A stretch of 64,000 nucleotides of DNA. Source: an uncultured Bacteroidota bacterium (GTDB lineage Bacteria; Bacteroidota; Bacteroidia; Bacteroidales; P3). This document shows, piece after piece, positions 54,060 through 60,462 of the stretch. The notes under the pieces are model-generated. The model searched no databases. It was not told the DNA's origin and saw only the letters and a program-made list of their open reading frames with translations. A program made the position numbers and the translations under genes. Each line of letters starts with the position of its first letter. Position 1 is the stretch's first letter. The stretch is from contig CADAWR010000003.1 of NCBI GenBank assembly GCA_902791695.1, positions 124,001-188,000 on the forward strand. The letters run 5' to 3'.

Positions 54060-54067
54060 CAAAATTA
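54060..54067 (-). promoter_or_regulatory. Possible -7 box for the major OmpA gene
   Basis: Minus-strand TAATTTTG fits TAnnTTTG, about 57 bases before the ATG; the -33 region (TTC rather than TTG) is poor. Confidence 0.4.
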
Positions 54068-54212
54068 CATATATTTTTTCATTCATGAAAAATATTTTTT
54101 TTCACTTTGCGTTAATGTGAAGAAAATATTGCACTTACGGCGTAATATTTTTTTGAGAAAGCCAGTTTTTAATGCCAAAATATCAACAAAATATCAACAT
54201 AAAACAACAAAA

Positions 54213-55520
54213 ATGGACACTCTGAAAGTAAATGTCGGACACGTTTTCGACTTCATTAAAAAGGGCGATATCGACGCCCTGTTACCAGAGGTTTTGGTCG
54301 CGCGGGAGCATCTTGTAAAGGGCGATGCCGCCGGCAACGACTTCCTCGGCTGGGTAAACCTGCCCGAAGAGATAGACAATGATATGCTGCGATGCCTGAA
54401 AGACGACGTACAACGCCTGCAAAAGAAAAGCCAAGTCATGGTGGTTGTGGGCATTGGCGGCTCATACCTCGGCGCACGCATGGTCATCGAGGCACTACAG
54501 TCCGAGTTCGCATCCATGAACCTCGGCGAGAAGCCCTACATTGTTTATGCCGGCCATACGCTGGGCGAAGACTACTACGCACAGCTGCTGAGCCTGCTCG
54601 ACAAAGTGGACTACACCACCTGCGTCATTTCCAAAAGCGGAACAACGACGGAACCAGCAGTGGCATTCCGTATCGTGAAAGCACACATGGAGAACAAATA
54701 CGGCCACGATGAGGCGCAGAAGCGCATTGTGGCAATAACCGACGCCAAACGCGGCGCCCTTCACGAAATAGCTATGCAGGAAGGTTATCCAATGTACGTA
54801 ATACCAGATAACGTAGGGGGCCGGTATTCCGTGCTCACCCCCGTTGGCCTTCTACCAATTGCGATGGCAGGCTACGACATCGACCGCCTGCTCCAGGGTG
54901 CACGCGATATGCGCAGCATCTGCCTCAACAGCAACACCCTTGAGGACAACCCCGCGCTGATGTATGCCGCCGTTCGCAACGCCATCTACCGCAAAGGCAA
55001 AAAGGTGGAGATGCTCGTCGGATGCCAGCTCAATATGCGATATGTGGCCGAATGGTGGAAGCAACTCTACGGCGAGAGCGAGGGTAAAGACGGCAAAGGC
55101 CTGCTGCCGCACAGCATAACCATCACCACCGACCTGCATTCCATGGGTCAATATGTTCAGGACGGCGAACGCCTGATGATGGAGACAATGCTGCGTGTAC
55201 GCAAGCCCAATGCAACTGTGCCAGTGCCCACCGATGAGCGCAACCTTGACGGCATCAACTACCTTACTTGCAAGACATTGACCGAGATTAACGACTGCGC
55301 TGCCGAAGGCACCATCGCAGCCCACGTCTCCGGAGGCGTCCCCGTAGTGGAAGTATCTGTACCCATGATAGATGAGTATACCATCGGACAACTTATATAC
55401 TTCTTTGAATTTGCCTGCGGCGTCAGTGGCTACACCATCGGAATCAACCCCTTTGACCAGCCCGGAGTTGAGGCATACAAGAAAAACATGTTCCATCTGC
55501 TCGGCAAGCCCGGCTTTTGA
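54213..55520 (+). CDS. pgi: Glucose-6-phosphate isomerase
   Basis: 435 residues, similar to the short bacterial (Bacillus-type) form. Landmarks: VVVGIGGSYLGARMV, ISKSGTTTEPAVAFR, the VGGRYSVLTPVGLLPIA signature, and GVEAYKKNMF near the C-terminus. It interconverts glucose-6-phosphate and fructose-6-phosphate in glycolysis. The ATG at 54213 is chosen; the open frame to 54057 is AT-rich leader with no conserved residues. Just before the ATG an 11-base unit (AAAATATCAAC) occurs twice in tandem. I found no clean -7 box. A terminator lies at 55682-55713. Confidence 0.96.
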   Translation: MDTLKVNVGHVFDFIKKGDIDALLPEVLVAREHLVKGDAAGNDFLGWVNLPEEIDNDMLRCLKDDVQRLQKKSQVMVVVGIGGSYLGARMVIEALQSEFASMNLGEKPYIVYAGHTLGEDYYAQLLSLLDKVDYTTCVISKSGTTTEPAVAFRIVKAHMENKYGHDEAQKRIVAITDAKRGALHEIAMQEGYPMYVIPDNVGGRYSVLTPVGLLPIAMAGYDIDRLLQGARDMRSICLNSNTLEDNPALMYAAVRNAIYRKGKKVEMLVGCQLNMRYVAEWWKQLYGESEGKDGKGLLPHSITITTDLHSMGQYVQDGERLMMETMLRVRKPNATVPVPTDERNLDGINYLTCKTLTEINDCAAEGTIAAHVSGGVPVVEVSVPMIDEYTIGQLIYFFEFACGVSGYTIGINPFDQPGVEAYKKNMFHLLGKPGF

Positions 55521-55581
55521 TTAAGCATAAAGCAACAAACAGAACACCTAATTTCCATCCGTAGCCGGTCCGTACACGCCT

Positions 55582-55659
55582 CGACTGTTCTACGGTTGTT
55601 CACCGGTTGTTTAACGGTTTAAACCGTCGAACAACCGGTGAACAACCGTAGAACAGTCG
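55582..55659. repeat. Dispersed palindromic repeat, copy D (full form)
   Basis: 78-base palindrome centred between 55620 and 55621 with only two unpaired positions per arm (TA opposite CG). Outer arms extend further with a one-base slip (TCCGTACACGCCTCGAC against GTCGGAGGGGATACGGA). Compared with copy C the inner stem has GACTG/CAGTC instead of GTCTG/CAGAC, a compensatory change. It lies in the pgi 3' region, upstream of the pgi terminator. Confidence 0.9.
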
Positions 55660-55681
55660 GAGGGGATACGGAGAGGGTACG

Positions 55682-55713
55682 AAGGGGGCACGAATATTTC
55701 GGCCCCCTTTTTT
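55682..55713 (+). terminator. Terminator after pgi
   Basis: Stem AAGGGGGC / GCCCCCTT with a loop that itself contains CGA/TCG, followed by a run of Ts on the plus strand. Confidence 0.8.
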
Positions 55714-55831
55714 GTTCCTGAGGCATCAAAAGGACAACGCCGATTTCGGATTGCCCTGCATTGGGGTATCCGATGGCGCGGCAGGTGTATTCCATGGACT
55801 TCAAGGTCCAGGGCACCAATGATGTATGGAG
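55714..55831. other. Non-coding spacer between pgi terminator and ssb
   Basis: No convincing gene or RNA was seen. A short minus-strand frame (55619-55819) runs into the palindrome and terminator, so it is not accepted as a gene. Confidence 0.5.
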
Positions 55832-56263
55832 TTAGAACGGCAGGTCGCCGACAGGCTCGGTATCCTGGTTCAGAATGTCAATAAGGGGGTTGTTGTGACT
55901 GTTCTCACCATCAGTACGCTGGCGGTTGGACAGGAGGAGGAGATTGTCGGCCACCACTTCGGTGACATGACGTTTGTTGCCCTCCTTATCTTCCCATGTG
56001 CGGCTCTGCAGCCGGCCTTCCACATATACCTGAGCGCCTTTGGTGAGGATGCGCTCGGCCACATCGGCCAGGCCGCGCCAGCACACCACATTGTGCCACT
56101 CGGTGATTTCAACGCGTTCGCTATCACGGTTGCGGCGGTATTCGGTTGTTGCCAAGGGGAAAGAAGCTTTTTTCACGGGTGCCGCACCTTCGGCAGGGAA
56201 TGTCACCACATCGGGGTTCTTGCCTACATTGCCTACAAGAATAACTTTGTTTACTCCAGTCAT
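55832..56263 (-). CDS. ssb: Single-stranded DNA-binding protein
   Basis: 143 residues. A full OB-fold: NKVILVGNVGKNPDV, ATTEYRRNRDSERVEITEWH, YVEGRLQSRTWEDKEGNKRH and VVADNLLLLS. A short tail ends in the acidic-hydrophobic Asp-Leu-Pro-Phe, the interaction tip typical of SSB. It protects single-stranded DNA in replication and repair and recruits partners through that tip. It is convergent with pgi and divergent from rpmB. Confidence 0.95.
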   Translation of the reverse strand: MTGVNKVILVGNVGKNPDVVTFPAEGAAPVKKASFPLATTEYRRNRDSERVEITEWHNVVCWRGLADVAERILTKGAQVYVEGRLQSRTWEDKEGNKRHVTEVVADNLLLLSNRQRTDGENSHNNPLIDILNQDTEPVGDLPF

Positions 56264-56302
56264 AATCGATTAAATGTTGATATCAGTTCAAATATTGGAA
56301 TG

Positions 56303-56333
56303 CGAAAGTACAAAAAAACGCCCAAATGGCCAA
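56303..56333 (-). promoter_or_regulatory. Probable ssb promoter
   Basis: Minus-strand TACTTTCG (56310-56303) is one base off TAnnTTTG; TTG (56333-56331) lies 20 bases upstream. The leader to the ATG is about 35 bases. Confidence 0.5.
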
Positions 56334-56493
56334 ATAAAAATATTCACAAACGATGTTTTGGAGGGTATAAGTGGCTGAAAAAAGTATGTTAAACAACAGA
56401 ATGGCAATAACAATATACCATTGATACACAATCTAATACAAATACATAAATGTTAAATAAACTTAAAACTTTGTTTTTGAACAACAAAAGTTT

Positions 56494-56523
56494 TTGCCGT
56501 ATCGGAAAAAGGTAGTACTTTTG
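56494..56523 (+). promoter_or_regulatory. Promoter for rpmB
   Basis: TTG (56494-56496) and TACTTTTG (56516-56523) with 19 bases between; about 60 bases of leader follow. The rest of the ssb-rpmB spacer (about 56340-56490) is AT-rich with no gene seen. Confidence 0.7.
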
Positions 56524-56589
56524 CAGCCGTTTTCGCCCGGAAAAAGGCGGAATGTCAAAGGTAAATAACAACAAAAAAATAGAGAAGAA

Positions 56590-56829
56590 ATGTCAAAGAA
56601 ATGTGAAATCACCGGCAAGAAAGTAATCGTGGGCAACAACGTGTCGCACTCCCGTATCCACACCAAACGCACCTTCGCCCCCAACCTGCAGACCAAGAAA
56701 TTCTACATTCCCGAGGAGGATATGTGGATTACGCTGAAAGTGTCCGCCAAGGGCATGCGCATCATCAACAAGAAGGGCATCATCGCCGCCCTCAACGACG
56801 CTGCCGCCCAGGGCCACCTGATGTTCTAA
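56590..56829 (+). CDS. rpmB: 50S ribosomal protein L28
   Basis: 79 residues, normal. CEITGKKVIVGNNVSHS near the N-terminus and FAPNLQTKKF are typical of L28. In many Bacteroidota rpmB is followed at once by rpmG and a DUF4295 gene; here neither follows, and the next gene is rpsU after 96 bases. Confidence 0.95.
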   Translation: MSKKCEITGKKVIVGNNVSHSRIHTKRTFAPNLQTKKFYIPEEDMWITLKVSAKGMRIINKKGIIAALNDAAAQGHLMF

Positions 56830-56870
56830 AGAGAAGACAAACAGTCTTAAATAAATCAATTATTAACCTT

Positions 56871-56900
56871 TAGGACCGCGAGCGCAAGCGAGCGGACCTA
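56871..56900 (+). promoter_or_regulatory. GC-rich hairpin/direct-repeat element before rpsU
   Basis: TAGGACCGC and GCGGACCTA form a nine-base stem with one mismatch around a GC-rich loop; the interior contains GCGAGCG twice, separated by CAA. An A-run, not a T-run, follows on the plus strand, so in the direction of rpmB-rpsU it is more likely an attenuator, processing or autoregulatory RNA structure than a terminator. Confidence 0.5.
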
Positions 56901-56925
56901 AAAAAACAAGAAAGAGGTATTAGCA

Positions 56926-57123
56926 ATGATCGTAGTTCCTATCAAAGAAGGTGAGAACCTTGAGAGAGCTCTGAAGAAGCTGAAACGCAAATTCGACAAG
57001 ACTGGTGTGGTGAAAGAGATGCGCCGTCGTCAGCAGTTCACCAAGCCCAGCGTCATCAACCGCGAGAAGCATCTGAAGGCCATCTACGTGCAGCACCTGC
57101 GCCAGCAGGAGCTCGACAAGTAA
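56926..57123 (+). CDS. rpsU: 30S ribosomal protein S21
   Basis: 65 residues, basic, starting MIVVPIKEGENLERALKKLK with the family motif RRRQQFTKPS. It is a small-subunit protein near the anti-Shine-Dalgarno region that matters for initiation. It sits behind rpmB with a structured 96-base spacer and is followed by a strong terminator. Confidence 0.95.
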   Translation: MIVVPIKEGENLERALKKLKRKFDKTGVVKEMRRRQQFTKPSVINREKHLKAIYVQHLRQQELDK

Positions 57124-57168
57124 GAGCCCGAGCCAAGAGCTCCACACGGAGCGACGCCATTGGAAAGA

Positions 57169-57200
57169 AAATCCCCCGCATCAACCGATGCGGGGGATTT
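57169..57200. terminator. Terminator between rpsU and the POT transporter
   Basis: Perfect 14-base stem AAATCCCCCGCATC / GATGCGGGGGATTT with an AACC loop, T-rich on both strands; serves both convergent genes. Confidence 0.93.
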
Positions 57201-57223
57201 CTGTTTTATGTCGCAGAAGCGGG

Positions 57224-58903
57224 TTACTGCTTCTCGGAGGTAATCTTCTCAAGCCACTTGAGCATGCCGAACATGACAAACATGGCAATGGCGCAGACCA
57301 AGAGGAACACCAGCCAGCACATCCACAGGTTGGACATACCATTGTACAGTACCGGTCCGAGGAGGATGAGCAGGTTGCCGATGGCGGTGGCACTAAGCCA
57401 CAAGCCCTGGCATATGCCCTGGATATGCTTGGGGGCAATCTTCGACACGAAACTCAGACCCAGCGGGCTGATAAAGAGCTCGGCAACGGTAAGGAAGAAG
57501 TAGGTGACAATCAGAGCCCACGGGCCAACCTTCATGGCCGACGCCGTCTCAACCGGCATGCCGCGGAACTCGTCGACACTGGGATATCCCGTGAACATGC
57601 ACAACAGCATCAAGAACAGGTAGGCGCAGGCTGCGATGCCCATACCAAAGGCAATCTTCTTTGGAGTGGACACCTCTTTGCCTTTACGCACAAAGGAGGC
57701 AAACATCCACATGATGAGCGGTGTGAGGATGACCACGAGGAACGGGTTGATGCACTGCCAGATCTCGGGGGGGATGGACGATGTGCTGACGAAGTCGCGT
57801 GCAAAGAGCGAAAGCGACTCGGCGTTCTGGTGGAAAGCAAACCAGAAGAAGACGCAGACGCCGAGCACTGCATAGAGACCGGCCATGCGCTGCTTGACAT
57901 CCTTGGCCATGGCGGCCTTCTCTTCGACAGTGTAGACAACCTCCTTGGTGTCATTCGCAGCGGCGGCATCTTTCTTCACCGGGTTGGGCAGGCCCTTCTT
58001 GGTGCAGAGGAAGATGACAAGCGAGATGAGCATGGCGATCACCGAAGCAATGAAGGCAAAGTGGACACCGGTGTTGAAAACATTGATGTAGCTGTCGCAG
58101 AAAGCACCGAGGTCGTTGGCCGCCTCGGGATACTGGGCAGTGAGTGCGGTGAGGTTATCCATGTCGTTTCCCTGCATGTTGTTGGTCAGGTAGTTGTGGC
58201 ATAGCATGGGCAGCTGGGCATTGTAGACCAAACCCTTGGTGCCAAGCCACCAGTTGCGGATGATGGGGGCGATGAAGGGGGCTATCACGCCGCCAATGTT
58301 AATGAAGACGTAGAAAATCTGGAAGCCGCTGTCGCGCTTCTCTTTGGCCTTGGCCAGTGCCTCGGGACCTTTCTTGGCCTCTTCGGCTTCGAAGTCATCG
58401 TAAAGCTGACCGACCACAGCCTGCAGGTTGCCTTTGAACAGACCGTTACCGCAGGCAATAATCACCAGCGCGCAGAGCGTGAGCACCATGACCCACGAGA
58501 AACCATGGCCGCTGAACACCGGTACCGACAATATGGCGTATCCCACAGCCATCACAATGATACCGGCAATGATGGTACCTTTGTAGTTTTTGGTGCGGTC
58601 GGCAATGATACCGCCGGGCAGAGAGAGTACATAGATTAGGAAATAGAACCCAGCGAACATGATGCCGGCCGTCTGGTCGGGCACACCGAACTTGGAGCAT
58701 ATGAAGAGCGTCAGCACGGCATTCATGATGTAGTAGCCGAAACGTTCGCCCATGTTGCTCAATGCGGCAGGGATAAGTCCCTTGGGATGCTCTTTAAGTG
58801 CCTTGCGCACATAGAAGACGATGAATGGAGTGACAACAATCAGACCCGCAACGAGCATAAACAGCGGGGTGTTGGCATTCCACAAGTTTGTAATAAACTC
58901 CAT
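57224..58903 (-). CDS. POT/PTR-family peptide transporter (MFS)
   Basis: 559 residues with about 12-14 hydrophobic segments. The POT-family hallmark region near TM1 is SNMGERFGYYIMNAVL (residues 49-64), followed by GGIIADR between TM2 and TM3 and PLGLSFVSKIAPKHIQG in the C-terminal half. The family takes up di- and tripeptides with protons across the inner membrane. In the E-x-x-E-R motif the first Glu is Asn50 here, while Glu53-Arg54 are kept, which may alter proton coupling or specificity. It is a single gene with its own promoter and terminator. Confidence 0.9.
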   Translation of the reverse strand: MEFITNLWNANTPLFMLVAGLIVVTPFIVFYVRKALKEHPKGLIPAALSNMGERFGYYIMNAVLTLFICSKFGVPDQTAGIMFAGFYFLIYVLSLPGGIIADRTKNYKGTIIAGIIVMAVGYAILSVPVFSGHGFSWVMVLTLCALVIIACGNGLFKGNLQAVVGQLYDDFEAEEAKKGPEALAKAKEKRDSGFQIFYVFINIGGVIAPFIAPIIRNWWLGTKGLVYNAQLPMLCHNYLTNNMQGNDMDNLTALTAQYPEAANDLGAFCDSYINVFNTGVHFAFIASVIAMLISLVIFLCTKKGLPNPVKKDAAAANDTKEVVYTVEEKAAMAKDVKQRMAGLYAVLGVCVFFWFAFHQNAESLSLFARDFVSTSSIPPEIWQCINPFLVVILTPLIMWMFASFVRKGKEVSTPKKIAFGMGIAACAYLFLMLLCMFTGYPSVDEFRGMPVETASAMKVGPWALIVTYFFLTVAELFISPLGLSFVSKIAPKHIQGICQGLWLSATAIGNLLILLGPVLYNGMSNLWMCWLVFLLVCAIAMFVMFGMLKWLEKITSEKQ

Positions 58904-58972
58904 AGTTGTAAAGTTTTGGTTTATAATTTATTTAACTGATTTTAATACATAGAGTTCCCTATTATTAATGTG

Positions 58973-59002
58973 CAAAGGTACAAAAAAAAGTTAATTGAGC
59001 AA
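58973..59002 (-). promoter_or_regulatory. Promoter for the POT transporter
   Basis: Minus-strand TACCTTTG (58980-58973) with TTG (59002-59000) 19 bases upstream; the leader is about 65 bases. Confidence 0.7.
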
Positions 59003-59023
59003 AACCATGTGCGGTTTTTTTTG

Positions 59024-59031
59024 TATTTTTG
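59024..59031 (+). promoter_or_regulatory. -7 box of tsaC
   Basis: TATTTTTG fits TAnnTTTG and ends five bases before the GTG chosen as tsaC start. The nearest TTG (58995-58997) is 26 bases upstream, longer than usual. If correct, transcription begins at or next to the start codon. Confidence 0.5.
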
Positions 59032-59036
59032 CACAC

Positions 59037-59588
59037 GTGAATAGTGATGACATCATAACATATTCCGTTGAAACGATGCTCAGGGGAGGCATCATACTCT
59101 ACCCTACCGACACCATTTGGGGCATCGGCTGCGACGCTCGCAACCGCGAGGCTGTGGAACGTATTTACGCCATCAAGGAGCGCGACCACAACAAGAGCAT
59201 GCTTTTGTTAGTGGGAAGCGGAAAGTGGAACGTAGTGGGCGGAGAACGGCCCACGACATACATTCTATCGCGAGAGCATTGGCAACCTCTTGTTGGCGAT
59301 GTGGTTGCCGACAATCTGCCCGCTGCCGACGGTTCTTTAGGTATACGCGTACCCAACCATCGCTTCTGCCAAGAGTTGATACGCCGCCTCGGTGCACCAA
59401 TAGTGAGCACTTCGGCAAATCTATCTGGGCATCCGTCGCCGAGCAATTATGCCGAGATAGGGGAAGAAATAAAGAAACGTGTAGACTATTGCGTTCCTCC
59501 ATTGGAGGAGTTTCTCAGTAATGAGACTCAGGGAAGCCGTATTGTGAAGATAGGTACCGATGGTAGCCAGACCATAATTAGGCCTTAG
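59037..59588 (+). CDS. tsaC: L-threonylcarbamoyladenylate synthase (YrdC/Sua5 family)
   Basis: 183 residues from the GTG at 59037. YrdC-domain landmarks: GGIILYPTDTIWGIGCDA, the KERDHNKSMLLLV motif, LGIRVPNH and IVSTSANLSG. It makes threonylcarbamoyl-AMP from threonine, bicarbonate and ATP for t6A modification of ANN-decoding tRNAs. The GTG start gives the usual short lead before GGIILYPTDT; earlier in-frame starts (58995, 59007) lie upstream of or across the -7 box. Its 3' end overlaps the convergent phosphopantetheinyl transferase gene by 11 bases. Confidence 0.9.
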   Translation: MNSDDIITYSVETMLRGGIILYPTDTIWGIGCDARNREAVERIYAIKERDHNKSMLLLVGSGKWNVVGGERPTTYILSREHWQPLVGDVVADNLPAADGSLGIRVPNHRFCQELIRRLGAPIVSTSANLSGHPSPSNYAEIGEEIKKRVDYCVPPLEEFLSNETQGSRIVKIGTDGSQTIIRP

Positions 59589-60072
59589 CGACGGCCACCG
59601 CAGCTACAATATCGGCGCTGCCACAGTCTATCTCTTTCACTACGCAATCTGTAGCCATAGATGCTTCTATCATGCTACCGAAGCCTTGAATACCGGTATG
59701 GCGCATCTTGAGAACCGCCTCTTTGCGCGTCCAAAAATGCAGGAACTGCATTGTGGGGTCGGAGCTGGCACCAATGGCTGATTGTTCCTCCTGTGTGCAA
59801 ACACGTCCAACCAGACCGTCACCAATCTTGCGACGGCTTTCAACATCAATGCCGACAGCGACGTCGTCATTCACAGCAACAGCCACTGCACCACAACAAT
59901 GGCTTATGCTTATGTAGAGCGAAGGATAGTCCTTGAGGAAAGGTGCACCGTTGGCGTCATGCTCGACAACAACATTACCGCCCACCAGTTCTCCCAGTAG
60001 GCGGTAAGATGCTGCACGCTGTTCGGCGAGAGTTTTCCACTCTCCGAGCTCCACTTTCCATTTCAGGCTCAT
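59578..60072 (-). CDS. 4'-phosphopantetheinyl transferase superfamily protein
   Basis: 164 residues, short for a Sfp-type enzyme but with both core motifs: VAVGIDVE (residues 71-78, Mg/CoA-binding Asp and Glu) and FWTRKEAVLK (113-122). The upstream SISHCCGAVAVAV also fits. It probably transfers phosphopantetheine from CoA to the acyl carrier protein encoded at 49039-49275 or another carrier. It overlaps the DUF3467 gene by four bases (ATGA) and is co-directional with rpoC. Confidence 0.88.
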   Translation of the reverse strand: MSLKWKVELGEWKTLAEQRAASYRLLGELVGGNVVVEHDANGAPFLKDYPSLYISISHCCGAVAVAVNDDVAVGIDVESRRKIGDGLVGRVCTQEEQSAIGASSDPTMQFLHFWTRKEAVLKMRHTGIQGFGSMIEASMATDCVVKEIDCGSADIVAAVAVAKA

Positions 60073-60386
60073 GCCTTGCCGATGATGTCGTAAGGCACGG
60101 TATCGCCCTGCATAGGCATGCGAGGCTCCTCAATGGTGCCAAACTGCTGCTCGTACTTCTTGATATTGTCGTTGAGGGCGGCAAGGGTGCGTTTGGCATG
60201 AATAGGGTTCATGATGATGCGCTTGCGCACGGAAGCGCCTTCGATGCCAGGAAGCATCTGGGCAAAGTCAAGAATAATCTCGGTGGGGTTGTGGCTGATG
60301 ACCACAAGGTTGCTATAGGTGCCTTCGGCCACTTCGGGCGTAATGTTGAGCTTAAGGTTCTGCTGCTGTTCTTTCTGGTTTGCCAT
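60069..60386 (-). CDS. DUF3467 family protein
   Basis: 105 residues without signal peptide. The pattern GTYSNLVVISHNPTEIILDF...RIIMNPIHAKRTLAAL matches DUF3467, a small family often found next to rpoC in Bacteroidota. The function is not established. It follows rpoC after a hairpin and overlaps the phosphopantetheinyl transferase gene by four bases. Confidence 0.88.
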   Translation of the reverse strand: MANQKEQQQNLKLNITPEVAEGTYSNLVVISHNPTEIILDFAQMLPGIEGASVRKRIIMNPIHAKRTLAALNDNIKKYEQQFGTIEEPRMPMQGDTVPYDIIGKA

Positions 60387-60408
60387 AATTGTTTGTTGTT
60401 TTTGAAAA

Positions 60409-60437
60409 GGGGTCTCATGACATTGTCGTGAGACCCC
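60409..60437 (-). terminator. Terminator/attenuator between rpoC and DUF3467
   Basis: On the minus strand a 13-base stem (GGGGTCTCACGAC / GTCATGAGACCCC with one wobble pair and a three-base loop) is followed by TTTTCAAAAAC. The U-tract is short and interrupted, so some read-through into DUF3467 is likely. Confidence 0.7.
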
Positions 60438-60462
60438 GTAAATGATTTGTTAAACAGGTGAA

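Noticed and set aside
55619..55819. 66-codon minus-strand frame downstream of ssb
   Set aside because: It runs through the pgi terminator into the dispersed palindrome and has no recognisable protein features.
57188..58204. 338-codon plus-strand frame opposite the POT transporter
   Set aside because: Antisense to a clear membrane transporter; its translation is rich in His, Asp and Glu as expected of a shadow, and it starts in the terminator.
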